A stretch of DNA of 35,570 bases from positions 49,604 through 85,173 of the forward strand of contig JAHYZZ010000006.1 of NCBI GenBank assembly GCA_019424135.1, written 5' to 3'. This document shows, piece after piece, positions 16,771 through 25,160 of the stretch. Numbering within the stretch: the first letter of the stretch is position 1; the number at the start of each line of letters is the position of its first letter. Both the position numbers and the translations under genes were made by a program. Source of the stretch: Lachnospiraceae bacterium. GTDB taxonomy: Bacteria > Bacillota > Clostridia > Lachnospirales > Lachnospiraceae. The notes beneath the pieces are model-generated. The model did not search any database. It worked only from the letters and a program-made list of their open reading frames with translations, and had not been told where the DNA came from.

Positions 16771-17928
16771 ATGAAATCAAAGAATCATTTTTTACAGGGG
16801 GCGCTTTTTGGCGCCCTCATTGTGTTATCAGGGGCAGGAGTTGTTTCCTGCGGAATCCGGCTTTCAGAAAGAGCATCTGCGGATGAGAAACTGTCCGCGT
16901 TGAAAAGCCTGATTGATGAAAATTATATAGGAGATGTAGATGAAGAAGCTCTGGAAGAAGGGATCTACAAGGGATATCTTCAGGGGCTTGGGGATCCCTA
17001 TTCTGTGTATTACGATGAAGAGGAGACGAAAGATCTCTATGAGACGACAGAAGGTGAATACAGCGGTATTGGTGCGGTATTGAGCCAGAATATGGACAGT
17101 GGGGTTATTACATTAGTCCAGATTTATCAGGACTCTCCGGCAGATAAAGCCGGACTTATGGACAATGATATCCTGACAAAAGTCGGGGACATGGAAGTAA
17201 CCGGAATGGATCTATCGGAAGTAGTAACCTATATTAAAGGCGAAAAGGGAACGGATGTGGATCTGACTGTTTTACGAGGAGAAGATTCCGAGGAGATCAC
17301 AGTGACCGCTACCAGAGATACGGTGGAGGCACAGACGGTGGAATATGAGATGTTGGATGACCAGATCGGATATCTGTCTGTAACAGAATTTGATTCTGTC
17401 ACTTACGACCAGTATGAGGAGGCTCTGAGTACCCTGGCGGATCAGGGTATGAAAGGACTGATTGTGGATCTTAGAAATAATCCGGGCGGAAATCTGAATA
17501 CTGTATGCGACATGCTGGATCTGGTGCTGCCGGAAGGAACCATTGTATATACAGAGGATAAGGATGGAAACCGGGAAACAGCAACTTCCGATGAGGAACA
17601 TCAGATCGATGTACCGATGGCAGTGCTGGTTAACGGCAATAGTGCCAGCGCCTCTGAGATCTATGCAGGTGCCGTCCAGGATTATGGTATCGGCACGATT
17701 GTGGGGACTCAGACATATGGGAAAGGCGTGGTGCAGCAGATTTTTGATCTGGGAGATGGAACCAGTGTGAAGCTGACGATCGCGGAATATTATACTCCAA
17801 ATGGCCGAAACATCGATGGAGAAGGCATTACACCTGATGTGGAAGTGGAATATGAAGCGGATGAAAGTGATCCTCAAGCAGATAATCAGCTGGAAAAAGC
17901 AGTCGAAGTGTTGAAAGAAAAAGAATAA
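16771..17928 (+). CDS. S41-family C-terminal processing protease with PDZ domain
   Basis: This is a 385-residue CtpA/CtpB-like serine protease. An N-terminal membrane anchor (about residues 8-26) ends in a Cys-containing segment and precedes a helical region. A PDZ domain (roughly residues 85-170) includes SGVITLVQIYQDSPADKAGL and IKGEKGTDVDLTVLRG. The catalytic core has DLRNNPGGN, the Ser motif NSASASEIYAG and the Lys motif QTYGKGVVQ; all are present. Such proteases trim envelope proteins and, in sporulating species, can take part in sporulation signalling. The ATG at 16771 is preferred because AGGAAG lies six bases upstream. The first in-frame ATG (16744) has no clear ribosome site. It is the last gene of the ftsEX run. 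Confidence 0.9.
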   Translation: MKSKNHFLQGALFGALIVLSGAGVVSCGIRLSERASADEKLSALKSLIDENYIGDVDEEALEEGIYKGYLQGLGDPYSVYYDEEETKDLYETTEGEYSGIGAVLSQNMDSGVITLVQIYQDSPADKAGLMDNDILTKVGDMEVTGMDLSEVVTYIKGEKGTDVDLTVLRGEDSEEITVTATRDTVEAQTVEYEMLDDQIGYLSVTEFDSVTYDQYEEALSTLADQGMKGLIVDLRNNPGGNLNTVCDMLDLVLPEGTIVYTEDKDGNRETATSDEEHQIDVPMAVLVNGNSASASEIYAGAVQDYGIGTIVGTQTYGKGVVQQIFDLGDGTSVKLTIAEYYTPNGRNIDGEGITPDVEVEYEADESDPQADNQLEKAVEVLKEKE

Positions 17929-17937
17929 TCCTTTTCA

Positions 17938-17966
17938 TTGACAAGGGCCGTATGGTAAAATAATAC
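17938..17966 (+). promoter_or_regulatory. Candidate promoter of the pyr operon
   Basis: A perfect -35 TTGACA (17938-17943) is followed after 17 bases by the poor -10 TAATAC (17961-17966). The leader to pyrC would be about 30 bases, too short for a PyrR-type attenuator, and no attenuator stem is visible. Confidence 0.5.
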
Positions 17967-18000
17967 TGTATATGGAATTTTAAAGGAAGGGAAAGCAGAT

Positions 18001-19308
18001 ATGACAATATTGATCCAAAACGGACATGTGGTCGATCCACTGACGAAGCGTGACGAAATATGTGATGTGCTGGTAAAAGATGGGAAAATACAGAAAGTCG
18101 CCCCATCAATTCAAGATGTGGCAGATCAGGTGCTGGATGCGTCGGGCTGTTATGTGATGCCGGGATTTATCGACCTGCATGTGCATTTCAGGGATCCGGG
18201 GCTGGAATATAAGGAGACTCTGGAGACAGGAGGAAAAGCTGCGGCAAGAGGTGGTGTTACGACTGTATGCGCTATGCCGAACACAAAGCCGGTGATTGAC
18301 ACGAAGGAGAAGGTGGAGGACGTTCACCGCAGAGCAAAAGAAGTATCTCCGGTTCATGTGATTCAGATCGGTGCTGTGACGATGGGACAGAGTGGAAAAG
18401 AGCTGGCGGATATTGCTGGAATGGCAGCGGCCGGGTGTCATGCCATCAGTGAAGACGGAAAGTCTGTCATGAATGCATCTGTCTACCGGAAGGGAATGAA
18501 AGAGGCAAAGAAAAACGGATTGTCCGTTTTCGCACACTGTGAAGATATCAACATGGTTGAAGGCGGTGTGATGAATGCAGATAAAAATGCAGAAAGACTG
18601 GGGATGAAAGGAATCACCAATTCTGTAGAAGATGTGATCGTGGCAAGAGATATCCTGCTGGCCAAAGAGACAGGAGTAAGGCTGCACCTGTGTCACTGTT
18701 CCACGGCAGACAGTGTAAAGATGATCCGGCTTGCCAAGGAAGAAGGACTTTTGGTGACCGGAGAAGTGTGCCCACATCACTTTACTTTGACAGCAGACGA
18801 CATTAAAGAGGATGACGCCAACTATAAGATGAACCCTCCGCTGCGCAGCAGAGAAGATGTAGAAGCACTTCGACAAGGACTTAAAGAAGGAGTTATGGAT
18901 GTAATCTCGACAGATCATGCACCTCATGCAAAGGATGAGAAGAGAAAGTCCATGAATGACGCGCCGTTTGGAATTGTGGGTCTGGAGACGTCAGCTGCTT
19001 TGACGTATACAGAATTGGTAAAAACAGGGATTTTAAGCGTCATGGACATGGCAGAGAAGATGAGCAGCAATCCGGCAAAAATACTGGGACTTTCAGATAA
19101 AGGTTCCGTATCAGAAGGGAAAACAGCAGATCTTGTCGTGTTTGACCCACAAAGAGAGTATCGGATTGATAAGCATACCTTCTTTTCGAAAGGGAAAAAT
19201 ACACCCTTTGACGGAAGGAAAGTGTCTGGGGATGTGAAATATACTCTGGTGGACGGAGAAGTTGTATATGAAAATCAGTTATTGACAGGAGGAAAATCGC
19301 GTGATTAA
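18001..19308 (+). CDS. pyrC: Dihydroorotase
   Basis: This is a 435-residue amidohydrolase of the class I (long) dihydroorotase type, which closes carbamoyl-aspartate to dihydroorotate in pyrimidine synthesis. Metal ligands His60 and His62 lie in GFIDLHVHFRDPG. The later motifs FAHCED, LHLCHCS, EVCPHHF and STDHAPHAKDEK are all in place. The C-terminal GSVSEGKTADLVVFDP strand block is standard. AAAGGAAGGG precedes the ATG. The pyrF GTG start overlaps the end by eight bases. It heads the pyrC-pyrF-pyrK-pyrD order; pyrB, carA and carB are not in the window. Confidence 0.96.
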   Translation: MTILIQNGHVVDPLTKRDEICDVLVKDGKIQKVAPSIQDVADQVLDASGCYVMPGFIDLHVHFRDPGLEYKETLETGGKAAARGGVTTVCAMPNTKPVIDTKEKVEDVHRRAKEVSPVHVIQIGAVTMGQSGKELADIAGMAAAGCHAISEDGKSVMNASVYRKGMKEAKKNGLSVFAHCEDINMVEGGVMNADKNAERLGMKGITNSVEDVIVARDILLAKETGVRLHLCHCSTADSVKMIRLAKEEGLLVTGEVCPHHFTLTADDIKEDDANYKMNPPLRSREDVEALRQGLKEGVMDVISTDHAPHAKDEKRKSMNDAPFGIVGLETSAALTYTELVKTGILSVMDMAEKMSSNPAKILGLSDKGSVSEGKTADLVVFDPQREYRIDKHTFFSKGKNTPFDGRKVSGDVKYTLVDGEVVYENQLLTGGKSRD

Positions 19309-20224
19309 TCAGTTAGTGTCCAATATTAAAAAAACGGGAGCGCCTATCGTAGTGGGATTAGATCCGATGCTTAGCTATGTGCCGGAGCATGTACAGAAAA
19401 AAGCCTATGCGGAATTTGGCGAGACATTGGAGGGAGCGGCAGAGGCCATCTGGCAGTTTAACAAAGAAATCGTAGACAAGACTTATGATCTGATCCCGGC
19501 GGTCAAGCCACAGATTGCCATGTATGAGCAGTTTGGAATCCCGGGACTTGCCGCATTTAAAAAGACGGTGGACTACTGCAAAGAAAAGGGACTGGTGGTT
19601 ATCGGAGATATCAAAAGAGGAGATATCGGTTCTACATCTGCCGCTTATGCCACGGGACATATCGGAAAAGTCCAGGTGGGAGAGCACACATATGCACCCT
19701 TTGACGAGGATTTTGTGACGGTGAATCCATATCTTGGCTCAGATGGAGTAAAGCCGTTTATTGATGTATGCAAGAAAGAGAAGAAAGGTCTATTTATTTT
19801 GGTAAAGACTTCCAACCCATCCAGCGGTGAATTCCAGGATCAGCTGATAGACGGCCGCCCATTGTATGAGTTGGTGGGAGAAAAGGTGAATGAATGGGGA
19901 CAGGACTGCATGGGCTGCTCCTACAGTTATATCGGTGCCGTGGTAGGTGCCACCTATCCAGAGATGGGAAAAGTGCTGCGTAAGATTATGCCAAAAGCTT
20001 ATATTCTGGTGCCGGGGTACGGCGCACAGGGAGGAAAGGGTAAAGATCTTGTCCATTTCTTTAATGAAGACGGACTGGGTGCCATTATTAATTCTTCCCG
20101 TGGGATCATTGCGGCTTACAAGCAGGAAAAATATGCATCCTTTGGAGCAGAGGCTTATGGAGATGCATCCAGGGCAGCTGTAGAGGATATGATTGCCGAT
20201 ATCAGGGAAGCACTGGATCGATAG
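19301..20224 (+). CDS. pyrF: Orotidine 5'-phosphate decarboxylase (type 2)
   Basis: This 307-residue enzyme is of the longer type 2 class, which converts OMP to UMP. Seen motifs are VVGLDPMLSYVP, IPAVKPQIAMYEQFG, the catalytic GDIKRGDIGSTSAAYA, VNPYLGSDGV, KTSNPSSGEFQD, GAVVGATYPE and LVPGYGAQGG. It starts at GTG 19301 with AGGAGG upstream; the overlap with pyrC implies coupling. All active-site residues (Asp-x-Lys-x-x-Asp) are present. Confidence 0.96.
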   Translation: MINQLVSNIKKTGAPIVVGLDPMLSYVPEHVQKKAYAEFGETLEGAAEAIWQFNKEIVDKTYDLIPAVKPQIAMYEQFGIPGLAAFKKTVDYCKEKGLVVIGDIKRGDIGSTSAAYATGHIGKVQVGEHTYAPFDEDFVTVNPYLGSDGVKPFIDVCKKEKKGLFILVKTSNPSSGEFQDQLIDGRPLYELVGEKVNEWGQDCMGCSYSYIGAVVGATYPEMGKVLRKIMPKAYILVPGYGAQGGKGKDLVHFFNEDGLGAIINSSRGIIAAYKQEKYASFGAEAYGDASRAAVEDMIADIREALDR

Positions 20225-20242
20225 GCCGAAAGGAGATTATAG

Positions 20243-21022
20243 ATGAAAAAGAAGGAAAGGGCAGAGGTGATTGCACAGGAGTCATTGGCTGCCGGGATAT
20301 ACAGTATGTGGATCCGAACAGATGCGGCAGTTTTGGCGAAGCCGGGACAGTTTATTTCCGTGTATACAGAAGATAAAAGTAAACTTTTACCACGGCCCAT
20401 CAGTATTTGCGAGATCGATCAGGATAGAAGGGCTTTGCGTATGGTATACCGTGTGACCGGGTCGGATACGGGGACAGAGCAATTCTCAAGACTCAAGGCC
20501 GGAGAGGCGGTGGAGATTATTGGTCCTTTGGGGAACGGATTTCCATTGGAAAAGGCGAAGGGAAAACAGGTATTTCTGATGGGCGGAGGGATAGGTGTTC
20601 CGCCGATTCTGGAACTGGCCAAACAACTGTCCTGTGACAAAAAACAGATTCTGGCAGGATACCGCGATGCACAGACCTTTCTTAGTGAAGAGTTTGCGCA
20701 GAATGGAGAGGTGTATATTTCAACAGAAGACGGAAGTGTGGGCACCAAGGGCAATGTGATGGATGCGGTCCGGGAACATCATCTGGAGGCAGATGTTATC
20801 TATGCCTGCGGACCGATGCCCATGCTCCGCGCGATCAAGGCCTATGCTACAGAGAAAGGGATTGAATGTTATATTTCTTTGGAAGAGCGGATGGCTTGCG
20901 GAATCGGCGCATGTCTGGGATGTGTGTGTAAGAGTAAAGAAAAGGATGAGCACAGCAACGTGCATCATAAACGGGTTTGCAAGGATGGCCCGGTCTTTCT
21001 GGCTTCGGAGGTGGATATCTGA
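20243..21022 (+). CDS. pyrK: Dihydroorotate dehydrogenase electron transfer subunit
   Basis: This 259-residue FAD and [2Fe-2S] protein is the partner of the class 1B dihydroorotate dehydrogenase and passes electrons to NAD+. The FAD-binding segment is LPRPISICEID, the NAD-binding segment is FLMGGGIGVPPILELAKQL, and the conserved YACGPMPMLRA follows. The C-terminal cluster motif is ACGIGACLGCVCKS, with the fourth Cys in KRVCKDGPVF. AAAGGAG precedes the ATG. The TGA overlaps the pyrD ATG by one base. Confidence 0.95.
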   Translation: MKKKERAEVIAQESLAAGIYSMWIRTDAAVLAKPGQFISVYTEDKSKLLPRPISICEIDQDRRALRMVYRVTGSDTGTEQFSRLKAGEAVEIIGPLGNGFPLEKAKGKQVFLMGGGIGVPPILELAKQLSCDKKQILAGYRDAQTFLSEEFAQNGEVYISTEDGSVGTKGNVMDAVREHHLEADVIYACGPMPMLRAIKAYATEKGIECYISLEERMACGIGACLGCVCKSKEKDEHSNVHHKRVCKDGPVFLASEVDI

Positions 21023-21927
21023 TGAATATGAAAGTCAATATAGCAGGCGTAGAGTGGAAAAATCCGGTCACGGTGGCCTCGGGGACCTTTGGATCTGGAG
21101 AGGAATTTTCGGAATTTGTAGATTTGAACCGTCTGGGGGCAGTGACGACCAAAGGCGTTGCAAATGTTCCATGGTCCGGCAATCCTACACCTAGAGTCGC
21201 AGAGGTCTATGGGGGAATGATGAATGCCATCGGGCTTCAGAATCCGGGAATTGATGTTTTTTGCAAGAGGGATATCCCGTTTCTTAGGCAGTATGATACC
21301 AAGATTATCGTAAATGTGTGCGGACATGCCCCGGAAGAGTATCTGGAAGTGGTGGAGCGACTCCGTGAGGAACCGATTGATATGCTGGAGATCAATATCT
21401 CCTGTCCGAACGTGAATGCCGGATTTCTTGCTTTTGGACAGGATGCGGCACATGTGGAGGAGTTGACGGCACAGATTAAAAAGATTGCCAAGCAGCCGGT
21501 AATTATGAAACTGACTCCTAATGTCACTGATATTACAGAGATTGCGAAAGCTGCGGAAGCAGGCGGGGCGGATGCACTATCTTTAATCAATACGCTGACA
21601 GGGATGAAGATCGATGTTCACAGACGAACATTTGCGCTGGCAAATAAAACGGGAGGAGTCTCTGGACCGGCAATTCACCCAATTGCTGTAAGAATGGTCT
21701 ACCAGACGGCACAGGCAGTAAAGATTCCGATTATTGGAATGGGAGGAATTGCTACGGCGGAAGATGCTATTGAGATGATTCTTGCTGGAGCAACGGCAGT
21801 GGCGGTAGGAACTGCAAATTTTGCAGATCCAAAGACTGCAGAAAATGTGGTGAATGGAATCGAAGACTATATGAAACAATATGGAGTTGAAGATATTCAT
21901 GAGTTGATAGGAGGAGTGCATCGCTAG
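21022..21927 (+). CDS. pyrD: Dihydroorotate dehydrogenase, catalytic subunit (class 1B)
   Basis: This 301-residue FMN enzyme oxidises dihydroorotate to orotate. The class 1 signature is present: VTVASGTFGSGEEF, AVTTKGV, NAIGLQNPG, and the catalytic Cys in EINISCPNVN that defines class 1B. KLTPNVTD and the FMN phosphate loop IPIIGMGGIATAEDAIEMI follow. The start at 21022 uses GGAGG at 21007-21011; the open frame further upstream lies inside pyrK. The next gene starts immediately after the stop codon, so the DUF1538 gene is probably in the same transcript. Confidence 0.96.
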   Translation: MNMKVNIAGVEWKNPVTVASGTFGSGEEFSEFVDLNRLGAVTTKGVANVPWSGNPTPRVAEVYGGMMNAIGLQNPGIDVFCKRDIPFLRQYDTKIIVNVCGHAPEEYLEVVERLREEPIDMLEINISCPNVNAGFLAFGQDAAHVEELTAQIKKIAKQPVIMKLTPNVTDITEIAKAAEAGGADALSLINTLTGMKIDVHRRTFALANKTGGVSGPAIHPIAVRMVYQTAQAVKIPIIGMGGIATAEDAIEMILAGATAVAVGTANFADPKTAENVVNGIEDYMKQYGVEDIHELIGGVHR

Positions 21928-23460
21928 ATGGATTTATTCCAGAATAAATTTGCAGAAAAATTAAGGGAGTCTCTGGTGGCAGTGGCTCCCACGATCGGAA
22001 TTGTACTGCTGCTTAGTTTTACAATTGCGCCGATTCCGCCAAGCATTTTGCTGCTGTTTTTGTTTGGCGCGGTATTCCTGATTGTGGGAATGATGTTTTT
22101 TACCCTGGGAGCCGAGCTTTCCATGACTTTGGTGGGTGAAAAGATCGGTACGAAGATTGCGCGGTCTAGAAACTTGGCTATCGTCTTATTTTTCTGTTTC
22201 TTATTAGGTTTTATGATTACGATATCCGAACCGGATCTGCAGGTGCTTGCAGAGCAGGTTCCGTCAGTCCCTAACGCTACTTTAATCATTGCGGTGGCAG
22301 TCGGTGTGGGATTCTTTCTGATGGTTGCAATGCTTCGAATGTTATTTTCCAAAACTCTTCGATTACTTTTAATTATATGTTATCTTGTGGTATTTGTGCT
22401 GGCATTCTTTGTGCCGGAAGATTTTTTGGCAGTAGCCTTTGATTCCGGCGGAGTGACGACCGGACCTATGACCGTGCCGTTTATTATAGCTTTAGGGGTA
22501 GGTTTTGCTGCTGTACGAAGCGATAAGCATGCGGAGGATGACAGTTTTGGTCTGGTAGCCCTTTGTTCCATTGGACCGATCCTTGCCGTATTACTGCTTG
22601 GGATGTTATATCATCCGGAAGACACCCCATACACGCCGTCAAAGATTCCGATGATCCAGGATTCGATAGAGCTAGGGAAAGAATTTGCAGCAGGTCTTCC
22701 CAAGTATATTGAAGAGATTGCCGTTTCACTTCTACCGATTGTTGTATTTTTTGCAGTTTTTCAAATCATTTCCCTAAAAATGAAGGGCCGCTCCTTTTTG
22801 AAGGTAGTGATTGGTCTGGTTTATACTTATATTGGTCTGGTACTCTTTCTGACAGGAGTTAATGTGGGATTTATGCCAGCCGGTAATTATCTTGGCGAGA
22901 TGATTGCAGGTCTATCTTACCGTTGGGTACTGATTCCAATCGGTATGGTGATTGGATATTTCATCGTAAAAGCGGAACCGGCGGTCTACGTGTTGAAGGA
23001 ACAGGTGGAGGAAATTACGTCAGGGGCAATTTCAGGAAAAGCAATGGGACGAAGCCTTTCTCTTGGTGTATCTGTCTCCATTGGTCTTGCTATGATCCGA
23101 GTGCTGACGGGAGTATCTATTTTGTGGTTCATACTTCCAGGATATATGATAGCCTTATGTCTTTCTTTTTTTGTGCCGAAGATTTTTACGGCGATTGCCT
23201 TTGACTCGGGTGGAGTTGCCTCAGGGCCTATGACGGCTACGTTTCTGCTGCCATTTGCCATGGGAGCATGCCAGGCAGTTGGAGGGGATATTGTTCGGGA
23301 TGCTTTTGGAGTAGTGGCTATGGTAGCGATGACACCTCTGATTGCGATTCAGGTTATGGGGACAATTTATCTATACCGGTCCGCACATGCAAAGAGCAAA
23401 GAGGCTATAGAAGATTCCTATCTGGATATCTGGGCTGATGATGACATTATAGAGTTATAG
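21928..23460 (+). CDS. DUF1538 membrane protein, internally duplicated (putative transporter)
   Basis: This is a 510-residue integral membrane protein with about a dozen hydrophobic segments. It is built from two homologous halves. FVPEDFLAVAFDSGGVTTGP in the first half (DSGGV at residue 172) and FVPKIFTAIAFDSGGVASGP in the second (DSGGV at 426) are 254 residues apart, each followed by MT and a hydrophobic run. This is the repeated signature of DUF1538 proteins, for which I know no proven substrate. A duplicated helix bundle with matching Asp/Ser-Gly-Gly motifs suggests a transporter or channel. It directly follows pyrD with no gap and precedes a PII-like gene by ten bases, so a PII-controlled transporter is the simplest reading. 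Confidence 0.82.
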   Translation: MDLFQNKFAEKLRESLVAVAPTIGIVLLLSFTIAPIPPSILLLFLFGAVFLIVGMMFFTLGAELSMTLVGEKIGTKIARSRNLAIVLFFCFLLGFMITISEPDLQVLAEQVPSVPNATLIIAVAVGVGFFLMVAMLRMLFSKTLRLLLIICYLVVFVLAFFVPEDFLAVAFDSGGVTTGPMTVPFIIALGVGFAAVRSDKHAEDDSFGLVALCSIGPILAVLLLGMLYHPEDTPYTPSKIPMIQDSIELGKEFAAGLPKYIEEIAVSLLPIVVFFAVFQIISLKMKGRSFLKVVIGLVYTYIGLVLFLTGVNVGFMPAGNYLGEMIAGLSYRWVLIPIGMVIGYFIVKAEPAVYVLKEQVEEITSGAISGKAMGRSLSLGVSVSIGLAMIRVLTGVSILWFILPGYMIALCLSFFVPKIFTAIAFDSGGVASGPMTATFLLPFAMGACQAVGGDIVRDAFGVVAMVAMTPLIAIQVMGTIYLYRSAHAKSKEAIEDSYLDIWADDDIIEL

Positions 23461-23470
23461 GAGGAACGAT

Positions 23471-24160
23471 ATGAATAGTATCTATCTCATGGGAATCATC
23501 GCCAATCGGGGGATGAGAGAGAAATATCTTCAGTTTTTTAAAGAATATCATATTGAGGTGACTTTTGCGACTCTGGGGCGGGGAACAGCCAGTAGTTCCA
23601 TTCTGGACTATCTGGGAATGGAGACAACGGAAAAAGCTGTTTATTTTGCAATCATTACTCTAGATACCTGGAAGAATTTGGAACGTGGATTGTATACCAG
23701 ACTACGTATCGATGTTCCGGGACGTGGAATTGCTTTCCTGATACCTCTTAGTAGTATTGGCGGGAAAAAAGTTTTGCAATATCTGACGGTGGGACAGAAG
23801 ATTGAGATCGAGGAGGAGAGTGTTTTGAAGAACACAGAGTATGAGCTGTTAATCACAATTGCTAATTCCGGATATACAGAAACCATTATGGATGCAGCCA
23901 GGAGTGCGCATGCACCGGGAGGAACTGTTATTCATGCGAAGGGAACCGGCGCAGAGCATGCAAAGAAGTTTCTGGGTATCAGTCTTGCGGAAGAGAAAGA
24001 GATGGTGCTTATTGTGGTTAAATCCCTACAGAAGAATGATATCATGCATGCGATTATGGAACAGGCGGGTATCGGTACGCCTGCAGGTGCTGTGATGTTT
24101 TCACTGCCCGTCACAGATACGGCTGGAATTAGAAGAATGGAAGAATTCATAGAGGATTGA
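23471..24160 (+). CDS. Tandem PII-like regulatory protein
   Basis: This 229-residue protein appears to consist of two PII-like ferredoxin-fold domains. The N-terminal half contains ATLGRGTASSSILDYLGM followed by TEKAVYFAIIT. The C-terminal half contains TIMDAARSAHAPGGTVIHAK, then AKKFLGISLAEEKEMVLIVV and GIGTPAGAVMFSLPV, a typical PII end. PII proteins bind nucleotides or small ligands and gate transporters such as AmtB. The gene lies ten bases after the DUF1538 gene with GGAGG upstream, so a regulator-transporter pair is likely. The classical PII uridylylation loop is not evident, so it is PII-like rather than GlnB. Confidence 0.8.
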   Translation: MNSIYLMGIIANRGMREKYLQFFKEYHIEVTFATLGRGTASSSILDYLGMETTEKAVYFAIITLDTWKNLERGLYTRLRIDVPGRGIAFLIPLSSIGGKKVLQYLTVGQKIEIEEESVLKNTEYELLITIANSGYTETIMDAARSAHAPGGTVIHAKGTGAEHAKKFLGISLAEEKEMVLIVVKSLQKNDIMHAIMEQAGIGTPAGAVMFSLPVTDTAGIRRMEEFIED

Positions 24161-24192
24161 CATAATGCGATTCATTTTTAGGTTGGGAAAGA

Positions 24193-24221
24193 TTTAAAAA
24201 TGACGAAAAATACCATATAAT
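24193..24221 (+). promoter_or_regulatory. Candidate promoter upstream of the 31-codon ORF
   Basis: TTTAAA (24193-24198) and a perfect TATAAT (24216-24221) are separated by 17 bases. It lies 46 bases before the small ORF. Confidence 0.55.
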
Positions 24222-24266
24222 AGATGGCATAAGAATCAATGCAATATCCGATAAGGAGGAGGGGCT

Positions 24267-24362
24267 ATGTTAGAATTTAAATATGATACGCAGCTGTTAA
24301 TCGAAGGAGAAGATATTGTAATTGAAGACATGGAAGGCAAGAAACGAGGGTTGAAAGGATAA
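24267..24362 (+). CDS. Possible 31-residue small protein between PII-like gene and pyrE
   Basis: An ATG at 24267 is preceded by an excellent ribosome site (AAGGAGGAGGGG) and a promoter-like sequence. It reads 31 codons to TAA at 24360. The peptide begins MLEFKYDTQLLIEGEDIVIE and ends in a Lys/Arg/Gly-rich tail. I do not recognise it. It may be a short leader peptide, a genuine microprotein, or the remnant of a longer gene whose downstream part is lost. The following 100 bases to pyrE hold the pyrE promoter and no further good frame with a start. Confidence 0.4.
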   Translation: MLEFKYDTQLLIEGEDIVIEDMEGKKRGLKG

Positions 24363-24403
24363 GGGGACTTCATCTTCTACAGAGCATGAGACAAATTACG
24401 AAA

Positions 24404-24432
24404 TTGAAAATACTGGTAACTTGTGTTAGAAT
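24404..24432 (+). promoter_or_regulatory. Promoter of pyrE
   Basis: TTGAAA (24404-24409) and TAGAAT (24427-24432) are separated by 17 bases. TG at 24424-24425 makes an extended -10 (TGTTAGAAT). pyrE therefore has its own promoter, 31 bases upstream of its start. Confidence 0.75.
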
Positions 24433-24462
24433 TGATAAGAATTATGTAGGAGGTTTAAAAAT

Positions 24463-25143
24463 ATGGAGCAGTATAAGCAGGAATTTATTGAGTTTATGGT
24501 GGAAAGTGATGTATTGAAATTCGGAGAGTTTACGCTGAAAAGTGGAAGGAAATCTCCGTTTTTTATGAATGCGGGAGCTTATGTAACAGGCACACAACTG
24601 AAACGTCTGGGTGAGTATTATGCAAAAGCAATCCACGATAAATATGGAGATGATTTTGATGTGCTGTTCGGACCAGCCTACAAAGGAATTCCGCTTGCTG
24701 TGGTGACGGCTATTGCCTTCAGTGAGTTATATGGGAAGGAAGTCCGTTATTGCTCGGACCGGAAGGAAGAAAAAGATCACGGAGCCGATAAGGGGAATTT
24801 TTTGGGAAGTAAGCTTAGGGACAAAGACCGAGTAGTTATGATTGAGGATGTGACTACTTCCGGGAAATCCATGGAAGAGACCGTTCCAAAGGTAAAAAGT
24901 GCGGCAGATGTGACAATCGTGGGTCTTATGGTATCCTTAAACCGCATGGAAGTGGGTAAAGGAGGAGAAAAATGTGCCCTGGACGAGATCAAAGAGTTGT
25001 ATGGTTTTGATACAGCGGCTATCGTGACAATGGAAGAGGTAGTAGAGTATCTCTATAATCGGGAGTGCCAGGGAAAAATCGTGATCGATGATACATTAAA
25101 ATCAGCAATCGACGCATATTATGAACAGTATGGTGCGAAATAA
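24463..25143 (+). CDS. pyrE: Orotate phosphoribosyltransferase
   Basis: This 226-residue type I phosphoribosyltransferase makes OMP from orotate and PRPP. The PRPP-binding motif is VVMIEDVTTSGKSM. The orotate side is seen in FTLKSGRKSPFFMNAGAY, with VLFGPAYKGIPLA and the catalytic loop DRKEEKDHGADKGNFLG. GTAGGAGG precedes the ATG. It is separated from pyrCFKD by the DUF1538/PII pair and has its own promoter. The length matches the PyrE subgroup of about 225 residues common in Clostridia. Confidence 0.96.
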   Translation: MEQYKQEFIEFMVESDVLKFGEFTLKSGRKSPFFMNAGAYVTGTQLKRLGEYYAKAIHDKYGDDFDVLFGPAYKGIPLAVVTAIAFSELYGKEVRYCSDRKEEKDHGADKGNFLGSKLRDKDRVVMIEDVTTSGKSMEETVPKVKSAADVTIVGLMVSLNRMEVGKGGEKCALDEIKELYGFDTAAIVTMEEVVEYLYNRECQGKIVIDDTLKSAIDAYYEQYGAK

Positions 25144-25160
25144 GGTCAGGAGGAAAGCAT

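Noticed and set aside
17929..18000. PyrR-type attenuator in front of pyrC
   Set aside because: The 72-base gap holds a promoter and a ribosome site only; no terminator/antiterminator stems were found.
18106..18927. Long minus-strand open frame of 273 codons opposite pyrC
   Set aside because: pyrC is intact with all motifs; the antisense translation is rich in Cys, His, Phe and Arg with no domain, as expected from a shadow frame.
24158..24190. TTGACA across the stop codon of the PII-like gene as a promoter
   Set aside because: There is no -10-like hexamer at 16-18 bases; the TTTAAA/TATAAT pair further on is better.
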